This document shows positions 53,642-63,876 of a stretch of DNA of 64,000 nucleotides, in pieces. The first letter of the stretch is position 1, and each line of letters starts with the position of its first letter. The DNA lies in NCBI RefSeq assembly GCF_029688925.1, contig NZ_JARUKY010000007.1:166943-230942 (forward strand). The letters run 5' to 3'. The notes beneath the pieces are model-generated. The model searched no databases. It was not told the DNA's origin and worked only from the letters and a program-made list of their open reading frames with translations. Source of the stretch: Evansella sp. AB-P1. Its GTDB lineage: Bacteria > Bacillota > Bacilli > Bacillales > Salisediminibacteriaceae. The position numbers and the translations under genes were made by a program.

Positions 53642-55264
53642 TTAATCTGAAAACACATGATTAATTCCTTCCTTTATCATATAAGGCAATCTTTCAAAGG
53701 AAAAACTAAGATTTAAACGTTCCGTCCAGCTGTGTGCATCCTTTCCTAGTGGTCCAAAATTAATTACGGGAGCATTTAATTGCTTCATTGCTTCAAAAGG
53801 CAATTCATATGTTTGCTGCCAAACGGGCATATTGCTAATTAGAGAGATAAATGAAGATGTTTCCTCATGCAAAGAAGTATAGCTTAAATCTGATAAGCCT
53901 GGAAAGTACTGAAGGCTTTGGAGGTGTATGTCAAACTCGTCGTTGGCTACCTTTATTAACGATTTTGTTAAATGATCCACTACTTTATTGTCTACGGATG
54001 AAACCGGAGGATAAAAGGGTGGTGCATAAAACAATATAATCATCGGTCCTAACTCTTTACACACAGCCGCTATTTCGCGAATAGCTTGAAAAGACAATTC
54101 TCGATCATCTCCTGAACTATGAGTGTTAATAGCTGATGATAGGAGGTTTTCCACCTCAGTCTCTCCTAGTTTTTTCACAGCCACCTCCATAAGCTCTTGA
54201 AAAGTCATAACCGAAATAGCTAGCTCCTTTGGTTCATGGTGATCAGAAAATGATATTTCCCTTTCTCTGTAAGCCTTAGCTACGTTTTTGGCAGCATTTT
54301 TTGCTAAATCAACTAATTCCTCCGTTATGTCCTCTACACTTTTTTTCATCGTCATTATGTTATAGATAGCAACAGCTTCATGAGGAATTTGGACAGAATA
54401 TCCCTCTTTTAAATCCTTTTGTAAAAGAGTACTAGGAGGTGGTGTTTTTTCTTCCCCTATTTTTTCTGAAAAAGTAGGGTTTAGTTCGAGCTCTTTAGTA
54501 ATATAAGAGGCCATGAAATTTCCGTTCAATCCAGAAAAAGGCTGTGCTACATGGGTTTCTTTTCCAAAACAATAAAAGCCAGGCATAATTTTCCCAAGTG
54601 ATCCTTGGTAAATATAAAGCTGTTCATCTCCAGGATATTTCCCGAACATAGGCTCTGTATTCCAAATAACATTATATTGTAGGTTGTACTTATTTGCCAA
54701 TTCCACTAATATAGGAACCGCAGACCTCATACCTACCGAATCAACTTCTTCATCTGGTACAGCGAGAAATAATATATTCCCATCAAATTCTTCTTTCGTA
54801 GCTGCTTCAATTATAGACATAGACACAGCAACTCCTGCTTTCATGTCCATTACACCACGTCCAAACAACCAGTCATCTATATTAAAATCTAAATCATTTT
54901 GGACAGATATTGGTAGTTCTTTCTTTTGTTTTATCATTTGTTTTGTTAATTCCTTAGGGCGAAATGCTAAATGTTTTAATTGCCCGTAATCGTCAATATC
55001 CACTATATCTAAGTGCCCTATTAAAATGACTGTTTTCTTCGTTACTGTTTTCGATTTCACCAGGGCTGAGACAAATTTTCTTCCGTCATCCGTAAAGTAT
55101 GTTTGCAAGAAATCTTTATTTTTTTGAAAATAAAGAAGGGATTGAAGCTCCTTTTCTACAAATTCCATAATCTCTATTTCTTCACTGGAACCTGTAACAC
55201 TCCCAAATTCTACAAGGGCAGTCGTAAGATCTTTTAAACCATCCTTCGTTTGCCATTTATCCAT
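53642..55264 (-). CDS. rocB: M20-family peptidase, RocB-like (arginine utilisation)
   Basis: A 540-residue metallopeptidase-like protein. Metal-binding blocks are VILIGHLDIVD near 79-89, RGVMDMKAGVAVSMSIIEA near 136-154, and AVPDEEVDSVGMRS near 166-179. The end, NFGPLGKDAHSWTERLN, supplies the late His. The family includes B. subtilis RocB, encoded with the arginine catabolic genes, though its reaction is unproven. The ATG at 55264 follows GTGGAGG at 9 nt; a TTG 9 nt upstream is in frame. It is not near other roc genes here. Confidence 0.85.
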   Translation of the reverse strand: MDKWQTKDGLKDLTTALVEFGSVTGSSEEIEIMEFVEKELQSLLYFQKNKDFLQTYFTDDGRKFVSALVKSKTVTKKTVILIGHLDIVDIDDYGQLKHLAFRPKELTKQMIKQKKELPISVQNDLDFNIDDWLFGRGVMDMKAGVAVSMSIIEAATKEEFDGNILFLAVPDEEVDSVGMRSAVPILVELANKYNLQYNVIWNTEPMFGKYPGDEQLYIYQGSLGKIMPGFYCFGKETHVAQPFSGLNGNFMASYITKELELNPTFSEKIGEEKTPPPSTLLQKDLKEGYSVQIPHEAVAIYNIMTMKKSVEDITEELVDLAKNAAKNVAKAYREREISFSDHHEPKELAISVMTFQELMEVAVKKLGETEVENLLSSAINTHSSGDDRELSFQAIREIAAVCKELGPMIILFYAPPFYPPVSSVDNKVVDHLTKSLIKVANDEFDIHLQSLQYFPGLSDLSYTSLHEETSSFISLISNMPVWQQTYELPFEAMKQLNAPVINFGPLGKDAHSWTERLNLSFSFERLPYMIKEGINHVFSD

Positions 55265-55381
55265 GCATACCAACCTCCACCATGCCTTTTCTCTTTGCTT
55301 TTAAAACCTTCGATAAATGAGTGTAGATATCCTTTATTGAAGATTATGAAGAAAAATTATTGGTGTGGTTTATTAATTAAT

Positions 55382-55624
55382 TTATGTAAGTTTTCTAAAA
55401 GGAAGAACAACTGCGGGCTCCTGTTGTATGAACGTTTCGATTATTCGGTATCCTTCTTGTTTTCGTTTTTCGAAGGTTTTTTGAGTTATTGGCCTTTTTC
55501 TACCCCATTGTAAGGATGACACATCGTCCCAGGATTCCGTCGTTATCATTTCTTGCTTGAAATAATAGCAATTTCCTGATGGATATTGTTCACAAATATA
55601 CTTTACTGTTTGCTTACTATGCAT
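55382..55624 (-). CDS. Small protein of unknown function
   Basis: An 80-residue, soluble, basic protein: YICEQYPSGNCYYFKQE near 9-25 with two Cys, then SWDDVSSLQWGRKRPITQKTFEKRKQEGYRII and VVLPFRKLT at the end. GGTGAGG lies 3 nt before the ATG at 55624. I do not recognise the family. Its C-terminal RPITQKTFEKRKQEGYR block looks like a conserved short domain. Confidence 0.6.
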   Translation of the reverse strand: MHSKQTVKYICEQYPSGNCYYFKQEMITTESWDDVSSLQWGRKRPITQKTFEKRKQEGYRIIETFIQQEPAVVLPFRKLT

Positions 55625-55838
55625 AATCCTCACCTCAACCTTAGTATGGGTGAAGTTTAAAAAACATAAACAATGGACAAACACTGTTTTTAAGGAAATG
55701 ACATAAAAATATTATTGTAAGCGCTTTCAGAGTCCATTGACATTTTTTCAAGTTCGAACTACCATAGTAAGTGGAGAGAAATTGTATTGGATAAAATTAT
55801 TATTTTTTGGTAACCCAATCTTACAAAAGAAAGTGTGC

Positions 55839-56294
55839 ATGCCTATGCAAAAACTTGATGACATGAACATTTTAGACAGTTCCATTATGAATTTTATTAT
55901 TTCTGTGGAGAAGGTCGCACATGTCCAGCCAAACAACAACATTGAACATGCTTTATTGATTTTAATTAAGTCAGGTTATACAGCTATTCCTGTATTGGAT
56001 ACTAGCTTTAGACTTCATGGATTAATTAGTAAAGCTCAAATTCTTGATTCTATTTTAGGAATTGAAAAAATTGAACCAGAACGTTTACAGAAAACATTGG
56101 TATCAGATGTAATGACTTCCGATATTGCCCGTGTAAAAGATACAGAACGGTTTGAAAAGGTACTATCATTCTCTATTAATCATCCATTTATATGTGTAGA
56201 AAGTAATGAAGGATCCTTTCTTGGTATTATTACACGTAGTAAACTATTAGCCTATTTAAATGGCTTTTTACATGGAAACAAAAGGAAAATGTAA
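55839..56294 (+). CDS. cbpB: CBS-domain protein, CbpB-like (c-di-AMP binding)
   Basis: About 151 residues with two CBS domains in tandem: VEKVAHVQPNNNIEHALLILIKSGYTAIPVLD near 19-50 and VMTSDIARVKDTERFEKVLSFSINHPFICVES near 91-122. The size and layout match B. subtilis CbpB (YkuL), which binds cyclic di-AMP and contacts the Rel (p)ppGpp enzyme. The start is uncertain: I use the ATG at 55839, 7 nt after AAGAAAG; an ATG 6 nt later is equally possible. The longer in-frame reading has an atypical leader. Confidence 0.82.
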   Translation: MPMQKLDDMNILDSSIMNFIISVEKVAHVQPNNNIEHALLILIKSGYTAIPVLDTSFRLHGLISKAQILDSILGIEKIEPERLQKTLVSDVMTSDIARVKDTERFEKVLSFSINHPFICVESNEGSFLGIITRSKLLAYLNGFLHGNKRKM

Positions 56295-56300
56295 CAGTAT

Positions 56301-56346
56301 AAAAAGGTTCACTTGTCGTTTCTTTTAATATAAAGTGGACCTTTTT
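56301..56346 (+). terminator. Terminator after cbpB
   Basis: AAAAAGGTTCACTT pairs with AAGTGGACCTTTTT (one T-G) around a 17-nt loop. Confidence 0.85.
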
Positions 56347-56378
56347 GTGTTGTACGAAAAGATAAAGGAGGAATTGTA

Positions 56379-57632
56379 TTGAGCTTTCGTTTTCAAAAAC
56401 GAGTAAGAGTTGCTCCTGGTGTCCGATTAAATTTTAGTAAACGTAGGGTAAGTTCCTCTATCGGCCGTCGTGGTGCAACTGTAACAGTTGGTCGTAGAGG
56501 AATTTATGGTAATACGGGTGTTCCAGGAAGTGGTCTATCTTATCGCACACGATTAGATAAGGCTAGTTCCAATAGAAAATCAGCTACTTCATCAAAACAA
56601 ACAGGAAGAACTCAACATTCTAAGGGACAACAATCTCTTACTATAGACTGGAATAGTAACGAGAACGATTTCATCTTTTTTACAGAAGACGGAAGACCAC
56701 TGTCTGCACTAGAAGAAAAAGAAGTCCGTAGAACCTATAAAAATGATTTAGGAAAAATGTATCATGATAAAGCTAGGGAAATAAATATTCAAACTGAACG
56801 TTTGTTGGATTTACATCATCAGTTATTTTCTGCTGAAGATAACTTATACGAACTAGCAGAAGAATCTGTTACATCCAATGTACCTGAACCATCTAGTAAA
56901 CAGATTTATAATGAAACTTATACCATGAATAAAAACAAATTAAATATCATTCAAAAAGTTAAATTATTTCTTCCATCCCCAAAAAAAGCATTCGTTAAAG
57001 AAGTCGAAACCCTCTCTAATAACATATATACGAAAGAATTAAGAAATTTTGAACGAGAACAGACAGCCATTTCGGATGAAAAACTTTATCGTAAAGAATT
57101 AGTAAAAAAAACACTAGAAGGTGATACGGCTGCCATGGAGGATTGGGTTAGTCTATTTTTAGATGAACTTGACTTTCCAATAGAAACGGATGTGGACTTT
57201 AACATTACAACAAGTGATGAAATATATATAGATATTGACCTACCGACTATAGACGAAATCCCTTTAAACAAGGCAAAAATCTTAAAAACTGGCCGTTTAA
57301 AGGTAGAAACAAAAACACAACGGGAACAAAGAGAAAACTACGCCATTCTAGTTGGAGGAACAGCACTTAATTTAGCCAGCTTCTTCTTTAAATATTTGCC
57401 AACAATTAAACGAACAGTCGTATCAGGTTACAACCAAATAAAGGACGATTCTACTGGCTATGATGTAGACCAATACATCTACAGTATTATTTTAGAAAGG
57501 GACAAGCTCTTTTCTATGAATATGGAACACGTCCACCCAATAAAAGCTTTCGAGCATTTTAACCCACGTATAAATACAACGAAGACATATATTTTTAAAG
57601 AAATTACTCCATATGAACCAAAAGAAAAATAG
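56379..57632 (+). CDS. DUF4236 domain protein with a long extra region
   Basis: The N-terminal 55 residues are a DUF4236 domain (SFRFQKRVRVAPGVRLNFSKRR, then GRRGATVTVGRRGIYGNTGVPGSGLSYR), rich in Gly and Arg. The remaining 360 residues are mostly hydrophilic, with a helical stretch (LSNNIYTKELRNFEREQTAISDEKLYRKELV, near 210-240) and a possible short hydrophobic part near 320-332. DUF4236 proteins often carry such added regions; function is unknown. The start is TTG after AAAGGAGG. The terminator overlaps its stop. Confidence 0.8.
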   Translation: MSFRFQKRVRVAPGVRLNFSKRRVSSSIGRRGATVTVGRRGIYGNTGVPGSGLSYRTRLDKASSNRKSATSSKQTGRTQHSKGQQSLTIDWNSNENDFIFFTEDGRPLSALEEKEVRRTYKNDLGKMYHDKAREINIQTERLLDLHHQLFSAEDNLYELAEESVTSNVPEPSSKQIYNETYTMNKNKLNIIQKVKLFLPSPKKAFVKEVETLSNNIYTKELRNFEREQTAISDEKLYRKELVKKTLEGDTAAMEDWVSLFLDELDFPIETDVDFNITTSDEIYIDIDLPTIDEIPLNKAKILKTGRLKVETKTQREQRENYAILVGGTALNLASFFFKYLPTIKRTVVSGYNQIKDDSTGYDVDQYIYSIILERDKLFSMNMEHVHPIKAFEHFNPRINTTKTYIFKEITPYEPKEK

Positions 57633-57660
57633 TGCAGCTTAAAACCTGCACTATTTTTCT
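57625..57660 (+). terminator. Terminator overlapping the DUF4236 stop codon
   Basis: AAAAATAGTGCAG pairs perfectly with CTGCACTATTTTT around an 8-nt loop. The TAG stop lies in the 5' arm. Confidence 0.9.
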
Positions 57661-57806
57661 TTTCTCTGACATGTATGGGCGATAGACCTATGAGATTCGA
57701 TGTGTAAATAGTAGAAAGTCGTCTAGGATAGGGGGAGATTTCATGATAAAATATAGTTAACTAGATTTATTCCACTATTTAGAACACTGGTTAGGAGGTA
57801 CTTTCT

Positions 57807-58814
57807 GTGACTCCATTGTATGGATTTCTTTTAGCTTTTCTTACATTTACTTTATTTTTTATTATCTATTATTTTCTATCTAGTAAAAAAGGTTTAGTCA
57901 TTAGAAGTTTACTAGTTTTTTTGTTTACAACTAGTATGTTAACCTCCATTGCCATTTTTTACTATGTTTCTGAAAATGACCTTGTCATTGATTTTTCACT
58001 ATTCACAAATCAGCTCGTATACTCTGAGGAGCTAGATGAAGAAAATAAGGATAGAGAGGCATTTCTTGTAGTAGACGAAAGTAATGTAATAATAAACGAT
58101 TTTTCATTGTATCGGGACGCTGTTGATTTTTTAACTGAGGAAGAAGTAGCTGCATCCATACATTATTTAGAAAAAGGAAATATCATTTGGAATTCAAATA
58201 TGAGAAGAGCAAAAAAAGTTTTATTAGATGCACCATTTATAAACCAATTACCTGAGCTCCCAAGAGGATGCGAGGTTACTAGCTTAGCCATGCTGTTACA
58301 ATATTATAATGTTAATACAGATAAAATGGCATTAGCTGAGGAAATAAAAAAAGACAAAACTCCTTATGAAGTAAAAAATGGTGAGATTTATTTTGGAGAC
58401 CCGTATAAAGGCTTTGTTGGAGATATGTATGACTTAAACAACCCTGGTTATGGTGTATACCATAAACCCATTGAACAACTGGCTAAAGAGTATTTAGGAG
58501 AGAAAGTTGTAAACATTACAGGAGGAACTTTCGACCATGTGCTAGCCCAAGTTTCCAAAGGACGGCCTGTTTGGATTATCATTAATACATGGTATCAAGA
58601 ATTACCTGAGAGTGAATTTGAAACGTGGATTACTCCTAATGGTGAACTTGATATCACATATCGCTTACACTCTGTTGTAGTAACTGGCTTTGATGAAAAG
58701 TCTATTTATTTTAATGATCCTTTAGGTGAAAATAAGAATAGAAAGATTGACAAAAAGTCTTTCATTGATGCATGGAATCAAATGGGACAACAAGCAATTT
58801 TTATTTTAGATTAA
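57807..58814 (+). CDS. Membrane-anchored C39-like peptidase domain protein
   Basis: 335 residues with two N-terminal membrane segments (about 5-23 and 32-53), then an extracellular linker and a papain-like C39_2 domain from about 140. The catalytic Cys is in LPRGCEVTSLAMLLQYY near 150-166, the His in LHSVVVTGFD near 288-297, and the Asp region is YFNDPLG. The target is unknown; the family includes peptidases and transglutaminase-like enzymes on the cell surface. The start is GTG after AGGAGG, and a terminator follows. Confidence 0.85.
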   Translation: MTPLYGFLLAFLTFTLFFIIYYFLSSKKGLVIRSLLVFLFTTSMLTSIAIFYYVSENDLVIDFSLFTNQLVYSEELDEENKDREAFLVVDESNVIINDFSLYRDAVDFLTEEEVAASIHYLEKGNIIWNSNMRRAKKVLLDAPFINQLPELPRGCEVTSLAMLLQYYNVNTDKMALAEEIKKDKTPYEVKNGEIYFGDPYKGFVGDMYDLNNPGYGVYHKPIEQLAKEYLGEKVVNITGGTFDHVLAQVSKGRPVWIIINTWYQELPESEFETWITPNGELDITYRLHSVVVTGFDEKSIYFNDPLGENKNRKIDKKSFIDAWNQMGQQAIFILD

Positions 58815-58817
58815 AGT

Positions 58818-58846
58818 AGGCAGCCTCATGGTAGAGGCTGCCTTTG
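58818..58846. terminator. Bidirectional terminator between the C39-like gene and asnB
   Basis: AGGCAGCCTC pairs perfectly with GAGGCTGCCT around a 6-nt loop, 13 nt from the asnB stop. Confidence 0.85.
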
Positions 58847-58858
58847 TTATATATTTTG

Positions 58859-60751
58859 TTACAATGTGGAAGATATAGGTGTTTCTTCCTTTTTTGTTTT
58901 TGATTCTGAAAATGGACTTTTACCTTCAATATAGATTTGGTGCCAAATCATAAAGATAAACACGGTCCAAAGCTTTCGGCTATAGTCACCTTTATTTTGT
59001 CGGTGTCCTTCTAGCATATTTAATAAATAGTTTTTGTTAAACAAGTAATCCGTTTCACTATTTTTAATCAATTTCTCAGCCCATTCGTACCATTCATTTT
59101 TTAACCAATGGCGAATTGGAACTGGAAAACCTAGCTTCTTTCTCATGAAAATATGTTCAGGTACTACTTCTTTTAACGCATCTCGTAGGATGTATTTCGT
59201 TGTACCATGACTAATCTTATGATCTGTTTGAAGCTGGCTTGCTACTCGAAATACTTCTTTATCTAAAAATGGAACACGAAGCTCTAAGGAATGGGCCATC
59301 GTCATTTTATCTGCTTTTACTAAAATATCTCCTCTAAGCCACGTATTTATGTCAATATACTGCATTTTCGTTACATCATCGTAAGTAGTTATTTGATCAT
59401 AAAAAGCCTTCGTCTTATTCGTTGATGGATCATTTTTGTCATACGTATATAAGAAGGATGCTTTTTCCTCCTCAGACATTATTTTTGCATTCCCAAAATA
59501 CCGTTCCTCTAAAGGCGTACTTCCTCGTTCAATAAAGCTTTTACCTTTCATTCCTTCAGGTAATTGCCTTGCAATCGAATGAAGCATTTTTTTTCCTACA
59601 CTTGGAACATAGGAAAATGGCTTTAATGATTGTGGTTCACGATATATATTATATCCCCCAAATAGCTCGTCCGATCCTTCACCAGATAAAACAACTGTTA
59701 CATGCTTACTTGCTTCCCGTGCCACAAAATAGAGTGGTACAGCTGCTGGATCAGCCATTGGTTCGTCCATATGCCATATAATCTTTGGCAGTTCCTTTAA
59801 ATATTCCTCTGGGGTAATGACATATTCAATGTTTTCTACATTTAAACTTTCTGCAGTTTCTTTCGCTACATCAATTTCACTAAAACCATCTTGCTCAAAT
59901 CCAACACTAAATGTTTTAATTTTAGGATTAACCTCTCTAGCTAACGCAACAATCGCTGTAGAATCTATTCCTCCAGATAAAAATGAACCAACTGGCACAT
60001 CACTTCTCATGTGAATTTTAACAGAGTCTCTTAAAACATCGAGGATTTTTTCCTTTTGTTTATTATAAGAATCATTAGAAGGTGCAAAAGTTGGTTTCCA
60101 ATATGGCTTAATCACCATTTTTTCATTCCACTTTTGCTTAATATAATGACCTGGCTCCAATTTTTTAATCGATTTAACTACAGTATTTGGCTCAGGATAA
60201 TATTGGAAGGTTAAATAATGCTGCAGATGCTCAACATTTACTTCCAGCTTTTCTGTTTTATCATACAAGGACTTTGCCTCAGAGGCCATAAATAGCGTAT
60301 CATTTATAATACTGTAAAAGAACGGCTTAATACCAAAATAATCCCTTGCTGCGAAGATTTCTTGTTCCACCTTGTCCCAAATGACAAAAGCAAACATTCC
60401 TCTAAGCTCTTTAACAGCATCCTCTTTCATAATACTATACAATGCTAGGATTGTTTCTGTATCAGATTCCGTTTCAAAGGATAGTCCTTCTTTTTTTAAA
60501 CGTTCCCGTATTTCAACGTGATTATAAATTTCACCATTAAATATGATAATGTAACGGTGATTTTCATATGATAATGGCTGATGACCGTTTTCTATATCAA
60601 TAATACTTAAACGGCGAAAGCCTAGCTTTATATAATCATCCTTATAATAACCTACTGCATCCGGTCCACGATGTGTAATCATCGTAGTAATTTTCTCAAG
60701 GGATTCATCAGTAGGAAGTGCTCCTCCAAAAGAGCCCACGAAACCACACAT
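58859..60751 (-). CDS. asnB: Glutamine-hydrolysing asparagine synthetase, AsnB type
   Basis: The main AsnB-class enzyme, 630 residues. Cys2 in MCGFVGSFGG, RGPDAVGYY and NGEIYNH form the glutaminase; the synthetase has LSGGIDSTA near 257-265, SGEGSDELFGGYN near 347-359 and DKMTMAHSLELRVPFLD near 500-516. The length is close to B. subtilis AsnB. AGAGGTGATAAT precedes the ATG. No T-box leader was seen in the 240-bp upstream spacer. It is the second asparagine synthetase in this window. Confidence 0.94.
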   Translation of the reverse strand: MCGFVGSFGGALPTDESLEKITTMITHRGPDAVGYYKDDYIKLGFRRLSIIDIENGHQPLSYENHRYIIIFNGEIYNHVEIRERLKKEGLSFETESDTETILALYSIMKEDAVKELRGMFAFVIWDKVEQEIFAARDYFGIKPFFYSIINDTLFMASEAKSLYDKTEKLEVNVEHLQHYLTFQYYPEPNTVVKSIKKLEPGHYIKQKWNEKMVIKPYWKPTFAPSNDSYNKQKEKILDVLRDSVKIHMRSDVPVGSFLSGGIDSTAIVALAREVNPKIKTFSVGFEQDGFSEIDVAKETAESLNVENIEYVITPEEYLKELPKIIWHMDEPMADPAAVPLYFVAREASKHVTVVLSGEGSDELFGGYNIYREPQSLKPFSYVPSVGKKMLHSIARQLPEGMKGKSFIERGSTPLEERYFGNAKIMSEEEKASFLYTYDKNDPSTNKTKAFYDQITTYDDVTKMQYIDINTWLRGDILVKADKMTMAHSLELRVPFLDKEVFRVASQLQTDHKISHGTTKYILRDALKEVVPEHIFMRKKLGFPVPIRHWLKNEWYEWAEKLIKNSETDYLFNKNYLLNMLEGHRQNKGDYSRKLWTVFIFMIWHQIYIEGKSPFSESKTKKEETPISSTL

Positions 60752-60992
60752 ATTATCACCTCTAACGTTAAAGTAACCAATCTTTTCAATTTTATTTTTC
60801 TTTAAGTACCATAATAGAGTACTATAATAGAAACCTTTTTACAATCTTTTTGGGAGATTACATTCCCGTCATTCCGTGCTTCCTTTACTATGCCATGACA
60901 AAATTTTATTATTTGTGAATATAGAACCCTTTGTTTTTAGTAATCGATTATCCTTCAACACTTGTTCCATTGTTTCTCCAAAAATGATATCC

Positions 60993-62597
60993 TTATACTT
61001 TTCGTCCCAGCCTGCTTTTTTTTACTGTTTCCCTGACTGGACCTTTCATATTACAAAATAAAAAGGTTATCTCCTTTGCCTTCTTATATTTATTCATTAT
61101 TTTTTCTAGGACCTCAATTGAGATAGTATCAATATCATTCACTCCTGACATATCTAAGACAACCCATTTAATAGCAGGCTTTTGTTGAATAAATACTGCT
61201 ATCTTGTTTTCTAAATATCCTATATTAGCAAAATGAATACTAGCATCAATTCTGATCATCATAAATTCATCTACCGTTTTTGCCTGTGGGAATCTCTTAA
61301 CATCCCGAAAAACATTTTCCTTTTCTATGTATCCTAACTCCACCACATTTGGCTTAGAACTTCTTTTTAATAAAAATAGAAGGGACAAAATAATACCAAT
61401 GAGTATACCCCATTGCATGCCAATAAATAATGTCGAGACAAATGTTACAACCCAACACCAGCCATCTGTTGGTTTAATTTTAAATAAATGCACCACTTGC
61501 TTTACATTCACTAGTTTATATACTGCCATAATAATGATGGAAGCTAAAACAGCATTTGGTAGATAATAAAAAAATGATGTAAAGAAAAGCAATGTCAAGA
61601 TAACTAACATTCCAGTAAATACAGAAGCAAGCTGTGTATGTCCTCCAGTTTGATAATTTACTGCACTCCGAGAGAAGCTCCCATTAATCGGTAATGCATG
61701 TACTAAGGAGGCTGTTATATTCGCTAATCCTAATGCTTTAAACTCATGATTGGGGTGTATACAATAGTTTTCTTTATCTGCAATTGCTTTTCCGATAGCT
61801 AGTGATTCCATAAATCCAAGGAGGGCAATCGTTAAGGCAATTGGCCATAATTGTTGAACTGCCTCTATTGTAATCGAAGGAAGTGTTAGGGATGGAAACC
61901 CTTGAGGGACATTCCCTACAATTTGGAGTCCAGTCTGATCTAATTGAAAGAAATATACTGAAATAATGGATACAATAATTACTGTTAAACCCGGTGGTAT
62001 ACTTGGAGTTAATTTTTTAAGTGTGATAAGAAGGATGATGCTTCCTGCACCAACTAGAAGAGTTATAAGGTGAAGTTCATTTATTTTTCCAAACAATTCG
62101 TAAAATAACATGTGAATATGTAAATAGCTACCTAAATCAATTCCTAAAAAATGCTTTAATTGACTTAGCCCTATTACAATTGCTGCCGCAGAGGTATAGG
62201 CACTCATGACAGCGTGAGAAATGAACTTTGTAACAAAGCCTACCTTAAAGACACCTAATAGCAATTGAATTACTCCTACCATGAGTGCTAGTGTGATGGC
62301 TAGACTAATAAATTCCTCCGATCGGGGGGAGGCATATACAGATACACCTGAATAGACGAGTAACGATGTAATGGCCACTGGTCCAACAGATAGATGCCGA
62401 GAGGAGGCAAAGAAAGCATAGATAAACAATGGTATAGTGGAAGCATATAATCCCATCACTGGAGGAAGGCCCGCTAACATAGCATAAGCCATCCCCTGTG
62501 GAATTAGCATGACGAATAGTGTTAATCCAGAAATAACATCATGTGTTAAATCTGTTTTATTGTAATTTTGTAATAAATATTTGTCCTTCTTAAACAT
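60993..62597 (-). CDS. SulP family anion transporter with a STAS domain
   Basis: 534 residues. The membrane part (about 15-410) holds roughly ten to twelve hydrophobic segments with the SulP signature IPQGMAYAMLAGLPPVMGLYAS near 33-54. A C-terminal STAS domain (about 435-534) contains VVLDMSGVNDIDTISIEVLEKI. Transported ion: sulfate, bicarbonate or another anion, not decidable here. The ATG at 62597 lies 7 nt after TAGGAAGGG; a TTG six bases upstream is in frame. The following gene in the same direction is asnB, 240 nt away. Confidence 0.88.
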   Translation of the reverse strand: MFKKDKYLLQNYNKTDLTHDVISGLTLFVMLIPQGMAYAMLAGLPPVMGLYASTIPLFIYAFFASSRHLSVGPVAITSLLVYSGVSVYASPRSEEFISLAITLALMVGVIQLLLGVFKVGFVTKFISHAVMSAYTSAAAIVIGLSQLKHFLGIDLGSYLHIHMLFYELFGKINELHLITLLVGAGSIILLITLKKLTPSIPPGLTVIIVSIISVYFFQLDQTGLQIVGNVPQGFPSLTLPSITIEAVQQLWPIALTIALLGFMESLAIGKAIADKENYCIHPNHEFKALGLANITASLVHALPINGSFSRSAVNYQTGGHTQLASVFTGMLVILTLLFFTSFFYYLPNAVLASIIIMAVYKLVNVKQVVHLFKIKPTDGWCWVVTFVSTLFIGMQWGILIGIILSLLFLLKRSSKPNVVELGYIEKENVFRDVKRFPQAKTVDEFMMIRIDASIHFANIGYLENKIAVFIQQKPAIKWVVLDMSGVNDIDTISIEVLEKIMNKYKKAKEITFLFCNMKGPVRETVKKSRLGRKV

Positions 62598-62675
62598 GAC
62601 CAAACCCTTCCTACATCTTCATTAAAGCGAATAATAATTTCTTTCATTACTATACTATCATATGATACTGAACTA

Positions 62676-63653
62676 TTAGAGCAGCATGACAATAAAATAA
62701 AGAATTGGCAAAATAAAAAAGAATATGATTGTATTAAGTAGCCAACTAGAATTTGCTAAATCTATATCAAGTTTATACAATTGTGGCGGTACTAATGATG
62801 TAAAGCCTGGAGGCATTGCAGACAAAATGATAATGACCTTTAAAACGATGCCATCATATATATCCTTTAGACCGAAAAGTAAAGCGATGGACGTAATTGT
62901 AACTGGGATAATTGCATATTTTATAGCTGTAATTATAAAGCTTTCCTTTAAATAACCTTTTACAGCACTAATTTTCATATTAAAACCAGTAGGTACAATT
63001 AACAATATCGTAAAAATAGGAACTAAAACATTTATGATTGATGAATAATAGTCAGGTCTATCGAACGGTGATAGATTCAACATAGTTCCAACAACAATCG
63101 TTAAAAAAGTTACAATTATTAAAGGATTTGTGACGATTCTTTTTATATGTGATATTCTTTTCCCTTGTTCCTTTTTTTCTCCATATGTTTCAGCTATCGG
63201 AAAACCAATCGTATAATAAACTAATTCCTCAAATAATCGGAACATGGCAACAAAAACAAGACTAGCTTCTCCTAACAATACGAAGCAAAACAAGTTGCCA
63301 AAGCTTCCTAAGTTAGAAAAGGTTCCTGATGCAAACATAGATCCTTCCTGAGCTTTTTTCAGTTTAAGCATTCTTGATGCTAAAACAGCCAGTACACCAC
63401 CGAGGCCCAGAGTAAGGACACCTAACAGAGGTACTGTAAGAAGACGGACTTCGTCTAGCTGTACATTCCAAAATGCCCCTAATATAATTACCGGATTCAC
63501 GACCAATAATGCAGTCATTGTACATAATTTTAACATTTCATGTGTTTTTGTTGCTGACTGTATTTTCCCTTTATCTAAAAGAGCTCTTAAGTATCTACCA
63601 AAAAATAATCCGATAATTATAATGAATAGTGCAAAAATAAAATTACCTATCAT
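62676..63653 (-). CDS. AEC family transporter
   Basis: A membrane protein of 325 residues with about ten hydrophobic segments, of the auxin efflux carrier family (bacterial members move organic acids such as malate or amino acid derivatives). The C-terminal signature ILSAMPPGFTSLVPPQLYKLDIDLANSSWLLNT and the central KRIVTNPLIIVTFLTIVVG fit the family. Substrate unknown. TAGGAG precedes the ATG. It ends 78 nt before the SulP start and may be co-transcribed with it. Confidence 0.86.
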   Translation of the reverse strand: MIGNFIFALFIIIIGLFFGRYLRALLDKGKIQSATKTHEMLKLCTMTALLVVNPVIILGAFWNVQLDEVRLLTVPLLGVLTLGLGGVLAVLASRMLKLKKAQEGSMFASGTFSNLGSFGNLFCFVLLGEASLVFVAMFRLFEELVYYTIGFPIAETYGEKKEQGKRISHIKRIVTNPLIIVTFLTIVVGTMLNLSPFDRPDYYSSIINVLVPIFTILLIVPTGFNMKISAVKGYLKESFIITAIKYAIIPVTITSIALLFGLKDIYDGIVLKVIIILSAMPPGFTSLVPPQLYKLDIDLANSSWLLNTIIFFFILPILYFIVMLL

Positions 63654-63876
63654 GTGTTTCTCCTAGCTGCAGTATGAAACTCTAAAGTTAAAAGTACTGT
63701 AGAGATAGCAAATCTTTTTAAAACATTAGGAATGACTACTGCATGTTAATATAATGAATTACTTAAAAACGTTCTATGTAATATGATTACTTTTATAACA
63801 ACGTTATTATTTTTTATATGTGAAAAGTTTATCAGTATTTCCGACAATTGAAAACCAATTTAACAGAAATTTCACT

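Noticed and set aside
53369..53650. A 93-codon frame on the plus strand before rocB
   Set aside because: It consists of low-complexity pyrimidine repeats giving Leu/Ser/Pro runs, without a ribosome site.
60752..60992. Possible T-box leader ahead of asnB
   Set aside because: No T-box sequence, specifier stem or terminator pair was recognisable.
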